DNA of 64,000 nt, from positions 1,364,001 through 1,428,000 of the forward strand of contig JABYQQ010000006.1 of NCBI GenBank assembly GCA_022605405.1. Reading direction: 5' to 3'. The first letter of the stretch is position 1. Each line of letters starts with the position of its first letter. A model generated the notes under the pieces. The model was not told the origin of the DNA, searched no databases, and saw only the letters and a program-made list of their open reading frames with translations. Of this stretch, positions 36,594 through 48,204 are shown in pieces. The stretch comes from Earliella scabrosa (Eukaryota > Basidiomycota > Agaricomycetes > Polyporales > Polyporaceae). Both the position numbers and the translations under genes were made by a program.

Positions 36594-37632
36594 GGCGGGG
36601 GTGACATGGGTTGACCTGCCAGGTGAGCGACATCCTTCAATCAGTCCCGCGCACCCCGTGCCTCTCCAGCGGATTGTTCCTAGTCGCGCGTCACGCGCGG
36701 TGCCAGCGCCGACTGTAGGGCCCTGGGTAGGTGCGCGATAAGCGGCGACATTCAATACCTCAGTTCAAGAAGCTGACTCCTGGCGGCTGCAACTGTCCAC
36801 GTTTTGAAGATCAGTGCGTCGAAAATCTGTCACGTAACCGCAAGAGATAGTGCCTCCGGCGCACTTCGCTCTCAGTGAGTGGGAGGGTGTGTTCGCGTTT
36901 GGCTGTCCGTGCTGACGCAACATGCGCGCTTCCCGGCTTCATGAGAAGAATTCAGGAGGCAAGACGACTGCCAATGCTCGCGCGGGGTTCAGGTCTGTCG
37001 ACAATCATCCCGTTTAGGTCTTCCACCTATGGCTTCTAGTATTCAGTGACTCTTCCAGCCTAGAACAACTCATGAATGGCATGCCAATGGGCAATCGGCG
37101 CTCAGAGGTCGGATTTTTGTGACCTCAACTTGAACCAGGGCCGTCTCATTGTGAGCGGCGATGGTGCAATCAATGCGTCTCAGAGCAGCGGTCGTGTGAG
37201 TCCAACAGCCCGATCCAGTGACTGACCTGCTCTTCTCACAGATCGCACACAATAAGACAGCCGGCGCCGTCAGATGCCCCGGGTACCCAATTTTGGTGCT
37301 GAATGGCGAACATGACGGAGATGACTGCCCATCTGCCGTCCCACACTTAGAGCGATTGCTCGTATTCCTCACAAGTGGTATCGTACCTCCCTCATTTCCT
37401 GTCTTGGTATCGCGCGCCCCTAACGCCGGAGAAGACAGGGACATCGACGTACGTCCTCCCCTGGCTGTGATGGGCGATAACTGGACTGGCCCAGGGTGCG
37501 GACTGTAGCGGTCCCAGAGCGTATAGAGGGGTTGTGGACGTGATGCTTATAAGGGACCTTCATTCACGAGGCCTGTAGCACGTCACCTCATCCTCTACCT
37601 TCTTTCCGGCTCCCAGACTCAGCGACTTTGGG
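36594..37632. other. Intergenic, nothing recognised except a TATA box
   Basis: Divergent spacer between the UstYa fragment and the 7-helix gene at 37633. A TATAAG element at 37548-37553 lies 80 bp before that gene's ATG. Confidence 0.45.
37548..37553 (+). promoter_or_regulatory. TATA box of the 37633 gene
   Basis: TATAAG, 80 bp upstream of ATG 37633, followed by a C/T-rich leader. Confidence 0.45.
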
Positions 37633-38901
37633 ATGGTCCTCAGCAACGACATCGCCGCACTCATCGGCTTCGCCTGCGAGGCCGTCTGCTGGGGTACGTA
37701 TCAAGCCCACCTGTGAATACTCGGTCTGCCAGGAGCACTAACACCTTCGGACAGGCGTGTATGTGGTCCTGTTCGTCACCTCGCTCGTCCTGCTCTACCG
37801 CCGCAAGCGGGTTCGAAAGCAGAACACGGCGCACGGACCCATCCTATACCTGATGATCGCCCTCTTTGCGTGTTGCACGACCCACTTTGCGATTGAGTTC
37901 AACCACTTCTACACGATCCTGGTACGTCGTTTTTCGCCGATATCGAGCGCATTCGGATTTATAACGGTCATGATTTCTAATGCGTTTGGGTTGCGACAGG
38001 GCGCGACGGGCGTAGACGGCTTTGCGAACGAGACGAATCTGCTCTTCGGCGGGGATATCCTTCTGTCGGTCTGCGACCTACTCGGAGACTTCATCCTCAT
38101 CTACCGCTGCTGGATCGTCTGGAACCGCAACTATTGGGTCATCATCCTCCCCACACTTGCCGCTGTCGCCGGGTTTGGTGAGTCTCAGCGCACACCCTCG
38201 CGCAACCATGTCATTCACACAACTCCCCATACACATCCAGGATGCGTCTGCGAAGTCGCACATCTCGTGCTCACGATAGACCCGACCGCGCCGCTCCCTC
38301 CCCCGGCGCTCGTCCCGCTAGGAACCGCGAGCTACGTGCTCCCACTCGGGACGAATGTGATGGCGACGGGCCTCATCGTGTACAAGCTCTGGTCGATGAT
38401 CCGCAACAACGCCGTGCTCTCCGGAGACAGCGCACCCGTGTTCTCGCGTGGGTACGACGCGGTGCGGAGCGCGGTCGGCATCGTCGTCGAGAGCGGCGCG
38501 CTCTACCTCGTCACGCAGCTCATCTTCGTCGTCCTGTACTCGATCCAGCACCCGGCGATTGCGATCCAGACGGTCATTGCTGTGCAGATCTACGTGAGTG
38601 GCTGCCTCTACCATCGCCGTTCGAATTAGACTGAGGGGTATGACTGGTACAGGGCATCGCGCCGACGCTCATTGTCATGCGCATCGCGCTCGGGGTGTCG
38701 AGCGACCAGACGTTACAGCAGACACCGACGGACTTGTCTGGGGCAGGCGGGCGGGCGTTCGGCAGCTCGTTGTCGAACGTCGTCGCGCGGCCGAACCTGC
38801 GGAGCACGGAGGAGACGCTCAAACCCAGCGACGGGGACTCGATCGAGATGAAGGCCTACCTCGGCACGTCGCACGTCTCGCTCACCCGGGAGTCCGCCTA
38901 G
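37633..38901 (+). CDS. Seven-helix membrane protein with YRCWIVW motif
   Basis: Integral membrane protein of a large uncharacterised Agaricomycete family, different from the pair at 5.9 and 19.9 kb. Five exons are joined by short introns. Exon 1 (from ATG 37633) gives LIGFACEAVCWG. Then VYVVLFVTSLVLLYRRKRV, YLMIALFACCTTHFAIEF, DILLSVCDLLGDFILIYRC followed by WIVW, a C-rich loop, an LGTNVMATGLIVYKLW helix, and IVVESGALYLVTQLIFVVLY. After the last intron GIAPTLIVMRIALGVS completes the seventh helix, followed by a polar tail ending LTRESA, TAG at 38899-38901. The topology resembles a GPCR, but ligand and coupling are unknown. It is convergent with the UstYa gene, 418 bp apart. Confidence 0.85.
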
Positions 38902-39319
38902 TCGCGCATCAGTGGCCCCATTGGGGTGTCTGTGGTCAGTCACTTTGGCTGTTCGATGTTTATTGACTTGCGAGGCATCGGTGGCGAGGTCGTCCCTGGG
39001 CTTTGGATGGGTCTATTTGTTGTACTCTACATCATAGTCTTGCTAGTTTGTATGTCCGTCATGAAATGGATATGATAATGCTTCTTGATGACTGGACGCG
39101 GAGACTGACGCGCTCAGAGGGACAGCAGACGTGTACGAACGCGACGGAGTGATGGTGACCTCGGGCCCCGCGGCTACTCCCATGTGCCATGTGCTCCCCC
39201 CTGTATTCATGGCATCTGAGACCAGGAAGGGCGCTTCTAGCATCCAGTATGTCCCGATACATTCCGAAACACCAACCCGAAACAATCCCACCAACCCTTC
39301 AGCTCCGCTAAGTACCAGT

Positions 39320-39980
39320 CTACCGCGCCTCAGTCTCGTCGTCCGAGATCTCTACTGGCCCCGGCGGCGTGGCAGCGATCCAGTCCCTGAGCACCGTCCA
39401 ATCCCTACACCGATGCACCGCGCCGACACCGCTAGCGCCGTGCTCCCATGTGCCGTCGTCGAGCTTGCCGGGCTCGTCGCGCTCCAGAGTGGTGTCGGCC
39501 TGGCAGAGGACGATCTGGAGCATGTACCGGAGACAGTGCTGGACGTGAACGGCGTCGTCTGTCCGGTTGATGAGGAATCCGACGCGGATGACGTCGAGGC
39601 AATGGAGCTGGTGCAGCATGGAGACGAGGAAGGTGCGGTTGTGTGGGCCGAGGCCGACAAAGCCGTTCCCGGGCGGGAAGACGGTGCCCCAGTCTGCGTC
39701 GGAAAGGAGGGCGTAATGCGGCGCGCCAGTCTCCAGCACGAGCGCGGCAGGGGGTAGCTTTAAGGGGAGCTGGGCAGGGAAGTCGTCTCCAATGTACGCT
39801 GGGAGGATGCAGATAATGAGTATTGTGTGCGGGTGGAGGACTGGTGGACGTAAACGTACTGTACTCGTGCGGAGGTGGGAGGAGGTGCCGTAGGGCGTGC
39901 AAACCGTACAGCACGGTCGCAAAGTGCGACGCTGAGACGATCGCGAGCGCGAGGATGAGGATGCAGTTTGTCGTCGACAT
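39320..39980 (-). CDS. UstYa-family (DUF3328) oxidase-like protein
   Basis: Type II membrane protein of the UstYa family; characterised ascomycete members catalyse oxidative cyclisation or other oxidations of secreted ribosomal peptides. ATG 39980 gives a short N-terminus and one membrane helix (NCILILALAIVSASHFATVL). A 60-nt intron follows. The second exon starts AYIGDDFPAQLPL and contains the family's HxxHC core as SMLHQLHCLDVIRVG, with a second HC in VHVQHCLRYMLQ, the usual pair of metal-binding motifs. TWEHGASGVGAVHRCRDW matches the C-terminal HxC block. TAG is at 39320-39322. Length (about 200 residues) fits the family. It is divergent from the small secreted-peptide gene at 41184, and a truncated relative lies at 36130-36441. 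Confidence 0.85.
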
Positions 39981-41183
39981 GGAGGGGGGTGAGCTGCCAC
40001 AGAGCACAAGATGGTGGGCAGGAGTACAGTAGGAGAAGACGACAGAGACTGTCCTGGGGTGCAGAGAGGCTTCCGTGGTTGTCGGTCCATGGTCAGGTTC
40101 GCTCGCAGCTCTTCGGCATGAGCAGTGTCCAGAATTACGAGCTAGAACGATAGAGGTGGTTCTGTTGCCAATGTATACTCCCACGACACGGATGGACAGC
40201 GGCGGTATAGGAACGGACCCGAGAGAAGCACCTATTGCTCGATAGCCCTGAAAGAAGCCTTATTGATGCCACTCGTATCGAGTATCGGGAATCCACATAC
40301 CTTCTGGGAGGGCGTCGAGAACGCTATCGCATGTGCATTGATACCGAGTATACTGGACATGCGAGGTCATCTACAAAGGGCCTCAGATGTCAAGTGGCTG
40401 AGCGCATCGCAGCGAGTCTCAACACGAGACTCACTTGCCTTAGCACATGATCGCAGTGGAGTCACACGGACTTCAACTTGTGCGTCGGCCGGATATCCAG
40501 AGGAAGAGCATCTTCGGGTGCAGATCAACAGGGACAGGAGTCGCGGGCGCGAGTCGACAGCTGATAAGGTCGCAGAAGCTGCTCCCTGGCCGCATCGGTG
40601 GTCACTTGCATCAGGTGCCGCATGCTGTATGACATTCGTGGGCATGAAGTATTCCGGCCACGACCTAGATGGGCATTATCGAACGTGGCGGTAAGAAGGC
40701 ATAGAAGCTTGCTGTACATGGCATTCCACCAGCCTCCGCATACATTCCGCTCATATCGCAGAAATTCTCGCAGTCCGTGCTTCGCGCGCGATTCATTTGA
40801 GTGCGTTGTCGCTGCTCAGACAGATCAATCGTTGAGACGCCGCAATCAGAAACAACATGTACTGACCGGGGGTTCTGTGTCGATGATTGTATATACCGCT
40901 CCGGCCTGAGCGCGGCCGTTACTGTGTCAGAGCAGGTGAATGGTACCCTGAGGGTTACTCTTCCTATCTGGAGTCCACATGCAACGTATGCCCAGACATG
41001 CACCATGAGAGGCTCGAAGTGGATGAATGCAGCCTCTCCTTCGCCGCTTCTGGTATAAAAGCGATGAAACCTTTGGCGACGTCCTGCAACATCAGCACCT
41101 GAGCCTCCAAGACAGAACCCAATCGAACCCACTACCGCTGCCCCCGGCACCCATCCTTGAACCCACCACCAAACTTCGGCATC
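39981..41183. other. Divergent intergenic region between UstYa gene and peptide gene
   Basis: 1.2 kb with no supported gene. Holds the UstYa promoter on the left and, on the right, a TATAAAA box for the peptide gene. Confidence 0.45.
41054..41060 (+). promoter_or_regulatory. TATA box of the small secreted-peptide gene
   Basis: TATAAAA, 124 bp upstream of the ATG at 41184, followed by a pyrimidine- and CA-rich leader ending in CATC before the ATG; a strong promoter layout. Confidence 0.55.
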
Positions 41184-41467
41184 ATGCGCTTCACGTTCTT
41201 TGAGCTCGCGCTCGTCCTATCCGCCGTGTTCTCCGTCGTCAACGGAGGTGCGCATCTGCTCTGGGCATGAGCAGTTCGAGGAACTCGAGTTGACGTAAAC
41301 CGGCATATGCAGCCCCCATGAATGGACGCGCGACATTCTGGGCGAACAACGCACACCAAGAGGTATCAGGTGCGTCTTCATCCGCTCGGCCCCTACTGTC
41401 TGACACTCAATGATAAGTTGGTTCGGCAGTTGAGAGCGAACACGTCGCTGAAGGCGAACGTGTCTGA
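41184..41467 (+). CDS. Small secreted peptide (about 52 aa), three exons
   Basis: Exon 1 (41184-41247) is an ideal signal peptide: MRF start, hydrophobic core FFELALVLSAVFSVV, small residues at its end. Exon 2 (41313-41369) starts at a CAG acceptor and encodes APMNGRATFWANNAHQEVS. Exon 3 starts at 41430 and gives VESEHVAEGERV, then TGA at 41465-41467. Donors are GTGCGC and GTGCGT, acceptors GCAG. A donor at 41363 (GTATCA) and an acceptor after 41416 are alternatives. The mature part is only about 30 residues, acidic, Cys-free. No homologue is recognised. A 34-bp repeat spans its end. Facing a UstYa gene, it could be a precursor peptide, but no dibasic Kex2 site or repeated core is seen. Confidence 0.45.
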
Positions 41468-41498
41468 GAGCGAACACGTCGCTGAAGGCGAACGTGTC
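41431..41498 (+). repeat. Two tandem 34-bp repeats at the peptide gene's 3' end
   Basis: The unit beginning TGAGAGCGAACACGTCGCTG is repeated exactly at 41431-41464 and 41465-41498, with the first bases of a third copy after it. 34 is not a multiple of three, so the copies are in different frames. Confidence 0.85.
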
Positions 41499-42711
41499 TG
41501 AGAGCGTCGAGCGTCCTTCGTATAGTTCTTGCTCTTTTCCGTTCCGTGTCACATATCGGTTGCGCCGGGAGAATGGCATTGCAAGGCTGCTGAAAGTTCT
41601 GTTCGAGAAAGAAGTATGATTAGGAGAATGTCTATATATGACTTACCCAATACGAGCGCTTGGAGACCACATCTGCTGGAGTTGACGCGGGCACCTTCCG
41701 AGTCGTGGCGGGCTGCATGGAGTACTGCACAGTCCGTGCACCTGGTCAGTGTTTGACCTGAATGGAATGACCGCTACTGCCTGCCAACCACAAAGATGCG
41801 AGGACCATGAAGGTTAGTGTTCGAGGGCACATAAAATAGCGGTAGCAAAACCATCTACCAATGACGATCCCATATTTCGAGGGGGCTAGTCGATCCTCGA
41901 CTTGTGCGACGTCGGCAAACCATCCAATACTAGAGTATGAGAGTCAGTCCAGCGTGATATGTGCTAATGTCGCGCGAGATAAACCTGTGTAACCAGCAAA
42001 AACGCCTCCAGGTCCAAAGTCAGACATGGCACTCGATCCAGCGCATTTGCAGGACGCACCCATTCTGCATCGCTCGTGCATATGCATATCGCCACCATGC
42101 GCGTCGTCCCCCGGCTTCTCCGTCGTCTTCATCGTGCTCGCTGCGTTAGGCGCCACGGTCAACGTAAGTGTGTATTGGCCTGGATGGAAGCCAATCCCGC
42201 ACAAACGAGCTCAGTCGACGCGTCCTTCCGACCCCTGATTATCATCAGTTCTAGGCGAGTAACGGACATCAGGAAATCTCATCAGGTACGTATGACCCGT
42301 CGTTGCTCTCGATGTAAACAGTAAATCTGACGCATGAGTTCGGGAGACAGTACCGCAGTCCCTGTTGCGACGGTGCCGTGAGCGAGTGCGACTGGGGGGA
42401 GAAACTCGAATTGGGATCCGGGTCATGGCTACATCGGTGCTGTAGGAGCGGCTCTTCTACATATTCTTCTGGTCGGAGGCTGGAAGTGAATTGGCATCGG
42501 ACCTGTTCAGTATACTGACCACTTCTCGCTGGCATTATTGCTGATGCCGCCTGTTTGCCACAGATGCAATACTGCTTTCGACAGATTACTGCTCGTCATT
42601 CATCTGGTCAGTGAGCCCTGTATTGAATTTGAACGTGAGCGTGCAGCTTCAGTCATCTAGAGATAGGAGGCTCACCGACTGGGACAACATCGTATAAGAC
42701 TAGTCTCGTGA
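41499..42711. other. Intergenic, nothing recognised
   Basis: A His/Met/Cys-containing minus-strand frame at 41944-42204 was considered as a metal-binding peptide but not supported. A TATAAG at 42693-42698 probably serves the DUF6589 gene. Confidence 0.4.
42693..42698 (+). promoter_or_regulatory. Probable TATA box of the DUF6589 gene
   Basis: TATAAG, 96 bp upstream of ATG 42789 (171 bp upstream of the alternative ATG 42864). Confidence 0.35.
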
Positions 42712-42775
42712 CCAGACGTTCGGAGCATGAATCGGAGACGAAAATTCGGAAGTCTCCGTGCTCCTGAACGTCTGG
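42712..42775. repeat. 64-bp imperfect palindrome / hairpin before the DUF6589 gene
   Basis: The outer stem CCAGACGTTC (42712-42721) pairs perfectly with GAACGTCTGG (42766-42775). Inner stems GGAGCA/TGCTCC and CGGAGAC/GTCTCCG continue it around an AT-rich loop (GAAAATTCG). It lies just downstream of a TATAAG and 14 bp before the first in-frame ATG. Confidence 0.75.
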
Positions 42776-42788
42776 TGGCTTTACCCCC

Positions 42789-45611
42789 GTGACTCACCCC
42801 TTGGTGACAGGCGTGACGGTCTCGCCTCTTCTCCGACTACCCCGAGCTGCTTCTCCCGCGCCTATGGACGCCTCTGCCGACCCGAGTCCGACGGAGCTGC
42901 ATACCGGCTGGGGCGCGCTCTTCGATGACGGATTCGACGACGACATCGAGTACACGCCTTCAGCTGAGGCAGAATATGATAGCGACCGCCTGTCGGATGA
43001 TTCCGATTGGGATCCCGTCGAGATCCAAGAGCCCCCCACCCATCCTCCCATCCAGTTACAGCAAACACACGCCCTTCGTGCACGTCTCGAGAACAGTCAA
43101 TTCTTGAGTATGGTAGAACGTGTGTGCGCCGTTCTCAAATATATGGACAGTCTCGAAATGAACCTGCCGATCTTTTTGGATGCTCTGAGCTGGGGTGATG
43201 ATGACTGTATTGTCAACCCGAAGGTTCAGTATGCACGGACCGCGCTCATGGTTAGTGAAGAGCTCCCGAGGATTCTGGACCGGTGGTACAAAGTCCCCCA
43301 TGCTAGCACCTCCCGAACCCGCCATGTCCGTCCGCAAGGTGCACGCAAGGCCCTCGAGAAGTTCGCAATGAACTGCGTCGCTGATATCATTGATCGCGAG
43401 CTGGAAGCAACTGCGCCGATCTTTCGCTCCAAGAAGAATGCACTTTCGGAAGACGGCCTCAAAAGCTTTCAGTTTGCAGAAGTGGCGTCACAGCTAGAGG
43501 GGGACTCCGGAGCACCCAACACATTTGCATTACTACATGGAGCGATGCATCGAGCGGTCCGCAGCCAGTCGCAACCTGATACAAGAAGTCGGAAGAACAC
43601 TATCTATGTGCGTGATTCATGTGTAACAGGTGTAGAATCCAATCATCTGAGTAACGTTGATATTAGAGCACAGTCATGGTGTTCAGCCAGCTCCAATACA
43701 TGCGCTCGCATAGCTTAACAGCATGGACGAAGCCTCTGACCGTCTTTCTCAAGGCAAAGGGGGTCTCAGCGAAGGCTCTTGACCTGTTGCACATGCTCGG
43801 AATCACAATGAGCCATAGCTGGAGTGTGCGTGCTTACGCCAAAATATCAAGGGAAGCCATGGAGTTACTGCAACGGATCATTGTCGTGCTCGCATGGTGG
43901 CTCGCATACGACAATGTCAACTTCGCGTTCCGAGTCTTCTCCCAACGTCTGGACAACCAGTCCCACTTCGACTCTGGCACTACAGGGTCCGTCTTCGTCA
44001 AACCCAATGCCCCACAACCACGCCCAATGTCCAGCCCTGCCCTGCAAGAACAGCGACGCAAAGGACGTCTGGAGCCAATCACCGTCGCTGAGATCATCGA
44101 GCTCGAGTCAGCGGCAGCACCACGCGTACATGGACACATCGTCCATGCTGTTCTCAAGATACTGCTCGACTCTCCTGCCTTCGACTTCGGAACATACAAG
44201 CATCGAGACCATCCCGCACTTTCCCCTCCTTCCCCTGTGCGACGCCTTCCTTCCGGACCCGAACATATAACAAAACAGTTTGTACTTGGTACAGTGCACA
44301 TTGACGAGGCCAGCTACGACGGAACCGACGACCTGATCAGAGAATGGCTCCGTCAGTTGAAGCTCGACACTCCGGAGGAGCTCCGGCGCATGGGAGAAGA
44401 ACGGGTACTTGTATGGATCGGGGACCAGCTCACCGTTGACCGACTCCGAGGACTTGCAAACCTGCACGGCGAAGATGACAACGGATACGACCGCTTGGAC
44501 TGGCTTGTAACCGTCTTCGGATGGTTCCACCTGCAGATGGCGTTTGCGAACTCTCTCCATCGCCAGTACTTCGGGTCGGGCACGAGCAAGGGACTTCGCG
44601 CCGCATTCGCACTGCTGAACCGGAAGGGGCTGCAGTCAGTCCAAATCAAAGGAACGTTCCACCACCACTTACATGAAGGGATTCTGCACGTCGCTGAAGC
44701 CCATATCCGGGACTGCTGGTCCGAGGTCAGTGGGGTGGAGAAGCTGGATCAGCTCCGTGACCGGTCACCCGAGGAACTTGTTGCACTTGCTGAACGCCTG
44801 GTGGACGAGTACGCGTCGAATGAAGCCGTCGAGGATCTTGAAGAGAAGCCAGAAGGTCAGAACGATGATGTCATGAAGCAGGCCATAATGTGGAACCGCG
44901 ACGTACTCTACTACCTCGTGCTGCAGCGCGCGATGAAGACAGGGGACGTCGGCTTGATGGAGGACCTGCTTCCACACCTCTTCTTCCGGTTCTGTGGTGG
45001 CGGAAACCACAAGTACGCCGTCGAGATCTTGGAGCTGCTACAAGGCTTGCACAAGGAATGGACAGACGAGGTCAAGTGAGTACTTGAACTAGTTGAACTG
45101 TGAGCTACAGACTTACCTAAGACATAGAGAGTTTGTTCGTGAAAACTGTTGGCTTGTCAACTTGAAGGGCGGTACAGAAGACTTTGCTGCAATCGACCTA
45201 GTTGAGGAGCACACCGTGAAGGACGTCAAGGTGACATACCGGCCTAAGGGTCCGAACTCGTCATGGGACTTGATGAAAGCACGCGCTCCTGCAATTCCGA
45301 CCCTACGATCCCTAGACGAGGACTTCAACCGTCAGTTCCGCACGATCTACCGAGGGACCGGGCACACAGATCCAGACAAGGAGAAGGACGTACAGAAGCT
45401 TATGGAACACTACGCACGCGCAGGGATACACGCCTTTCAGCCAGGGCGGACGGTCACGAACTCAACCGATACTGTCAAAGAGTTCGTCAGTGAGGGAGTT
45501 CAGACAGCCACGTCGAAGATCGTACCAAAATGGGTGAAGAAACGGGAGATCTTTGAGCACTCCACGGCGCAGACATGGCCAGCATCGTCTCGGAGTAGCG
45601 CCGCATCATAG
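42789..45611 (+). CDS. DUF6589-family protein (suspected mobile-element protein)
   Basis: Member of DUF6589, a family strongly expanded in Agaricomycetes and often near RecQ-like helicases; activity unknown, transposon origin suspected. Three exons (42789-43607, 43667-45075, 45128-45611) join in frame to about 903 residues. An acidic N-terminus precedes helical segments. Family-like blocks follow: YDNVNFAFRVFSQRLDNQ and HFDSGTTG near residue 370, VWIGDQLTVDRLRGL near 515, DRLDWLVTVFGWFHLQMAF, SVQIKGTFHHHLHEGI, DLLPHLFFRFCGGGNHKY, ENCWLVNLKGGTEDFAAIDL, DVKVTYRPKGP and FRTIYRGTGHTDPDKEKD. An alternative start is ATG 42864. TAG at 45609-45611 overlaps the opposing helicase gene. The frame is intact. 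Confidence 0.8.
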
Positions 45612-48188
45612 GTCAGAATCAGGGCTTGAGCCGCGGCAAAAGTCAGGTGCTGGTAGTGGTACATGGGATGGTGCAGGTTGACCGTTGTGGGTGGACATCG
45701 TCTGAGCGGGTGATGGGGTTGCGTACATGATGGGCGGGGCCTGATTTGGAGAAACGTAAGGATGGCTATGATATCCTGTATACGGTACTGGAATTGGCGA
45801 TGGGGAGGGTGGAATTGAGGAGATTGGATAGCCGGCAGGAACTGGGATGGTCGTGGAAGATGACGGTGCGGCCAGTGTTGTGTATACCGGACCGGTGTAG
45901 CAGTAGTAGTACGGCTGGGGCGGAAACGGGTACGGTGTGGTGGGGGCATTCAACACCGCGGAGTAACCCATGAGACCTGCATAATGCGCGGTGGTACGGG
46001 CCCACTGCGCATGCCATCGCCGTGATGCCTCTTCATTTCGTGCTTCAGCCCGTTGTGCTTCTCTAGCGGCCTTACGCTGTGCCTTCGCCGCAAGGTTGGC
46101 AGCTTGACGTCGCTCGAAATCTTCACTGTCGAGCCTCTTGACGAGTTGCAGTACCTCGGCGCCATGGACGTCCAGCAGAGCCCATGGGGGTCTGAGTATC
46201 GCGCGAAGATCCTCGACTGTCTTGATACCACGACGGTTGGATGCGATGGTGCGGAGATTGACGTCAGGGAGGATGTTGCTGGTCTTGAGAGATGTGTGCT
46301 TATACTTTGAACGTCGTATTGATCTACGCCATTCCGCGAGAGCTGTCTTGACGTTCTTCAGGTGCTGTCCCGCACGACGTTGAGGCGATTGACGAGGACG
46401 TGCCTGTCCGCCGGCGTGCCGAGAGGGGGTTCGTGGTGCAGCATTGTCGGTGCATCTCTCCGGAGGCATATTCTCGTCCTGTTAATGTTAGAGCAATATA
46501 CCAGTAGAGATAAAATATGACAGCCATACCTGTATGGGGGATCCGACATCGTCTCCATGGTCGTCATCCTCCGAGTCCACTTCTACCTCGGAGCCCGGCC
46601 CATCCGGCGCTTCGCCCATGGGAGCTCCTCCTCTCTCGGCACGGATACTATCTGCAAAGTCGTTCGGCAAGCTCGAGTCGCGGTGTGGCCCCTGGGCGTG
46701 TTGTCGAGCGCAATTGTCGCAGCAGAGAGTGGGAGTAAGAGCTGCGCAACGTACTACACAGTGAGCAATGAAGAATAGAAGCACGGCTATATCCGCGCGG
46801 GCGTCTAACCTTAACATACCTGCATTCCGTGGCGGATTGTCAAAGTACTCGTCTGCAACCTTGCGCCGACAGCCCTCTGTCTCGATCCAGGCCCGTAGAC
46901 TTTCGTCGATAGTCTTTTTGTACTTAACCTTATCTTGCTCACCCCGCTCCAGTCTTTCCTCCTCTTCCTCAAACTCAGAGTCCGACTCGTCTTCGGCGTC
47001 CTCGCCATCCGAGCTCTTCTTCACTGGGCCACCTCCAACTCTTTGCACAGCAGATTTCTCAACCACCATTACCGCTCGTGCTTGCACAGAAGGGGAACGA
47101 CCCGCTCGACCCGCTCGTTGAAGCCAAATCCCAAGACTTTGCGGGACGCCAAACTGCACCGCTAACTCAATATCCGGTACGTCCATGCCCTGCCATGCAG
47201 TGAGCAAGGATCTCTCATCGTCATGACCATTTCCACTCACCATTGCCGCAGCCTCCGTCGCCACAAGGACACGCAAATCACCACGACGGAAGCGCTCCCA
47301 AGTACTTGCTCGCGCGCTTGCAGCTCGTTTGGCGTGCAAAATCCCAATCTCGTCCCGTAGCGCGGGCCCGACGATCTCCCGCAGACGGTGTGCCACTCCA
47401 TGGCACTTCTGAAGGGCGTTGACGAAGACGATTGCCCGCGGTAAGTCGTCTCGAGCATTGGCACCCTCCACAATGAAGTCGAGTGCGGCGTAGTCGTTTG
47501 CTGACTTCATGATTCGCATTTCTTGTTTGATATTAGGACGGTCGTTCCCCAGATTCAAGTGGAACGACCTTGATGAGACAATTCCTAGCCGGGAGCGCGC
47601 TTCTGCTAAGTCGACGGGCGTGAGCGTTGCCGAGGTTGCAAGGATGGGCACCGGACAGGGAACGAGCGCGCGCAGGGTCGGCAATGAGGTACTGTATTCC
47701 TTTCGGAAGTCATGTCCCCATTGCGGGATACAATGGGCCTCGTCTATGATGAACGCTCCGATGCGAGCTGCAAACTTTGGGTCCGAAAGCAGCTTTCGGA
47801 ACCCAGGATGCTGCGTCATCTCAGGCGAGGCTAGTACTATACGGTACTTTCCCCGCGCTATCTCCTACAGTGTAAGTGTCAGCGAAGGGCACCTGTCACG
47901 AGTCTTGCACTGACACGCACCTCTAATAGATATGTCGAGTATGTTTCCCTATTCACAGCAGCCGCCGGTACTTGCAGATCTACGAACCGCCTTGCCTGGC
48001 ATTAGATTCTCGTAAGCCCACTTCCGATCCCTTCTAATGCGTCGCACGTCTCTTACTTGGTCGGTTTCTAGTGCATTCAGGGGTGAAATAATTATATACA
48101 GCTTGTTTGTCTCCACAAAACTGGGCATGACAAACGGCATTGTCTTCCCACTCCCAGTACCCGCTATCACCGTGCAATCCAGGCCCAA
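45606..48188 (-). CDS. RecQ-like DEAH helicase, 5'-truncated
   Basis: Superfamily 2 helicase of the RecQ-like type found beside DUF6589 genes. Motif I reads VIAGTGSGKTMPFVMP, motif Ia IIISPLNALETDQ, motif II DEAHCIPQWGHDFR, motif III ATSATLT, motif V region WQGMDVPDIELAVQFGVP and motif VI QRAGRAGRS. A highly acidic stretch and a Lys-rich block follow, then a basic C-terminal domain (ALAEWRRSIRRSKYKHTSL) and a Pro/Tyr-rich tail ending SSPDSDL, with TGA at 45606-45608. Upstream of GLDCTVIAGTG there is an in-frame TAA and no ATG or acceptor, so the usual N-terminal segment before motif I is missing. The segment around motif Ia-II (about 47.8-48.0 kb) also looks shortened or poorly spliced. Probably a decayed or interrupted gene. 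Confidence 0.75.
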
Positions 48189-48204
48189 TTATGAGTGGCC
48201 CCCT

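Noticed and set aside
41944..42204. His/Met/Cys-rich minus-strand frame as a possible metallothionein
   Set aside because: Only three to four Cys residues, no CxC spacing pattern, no promoter, and a large non-similar part.
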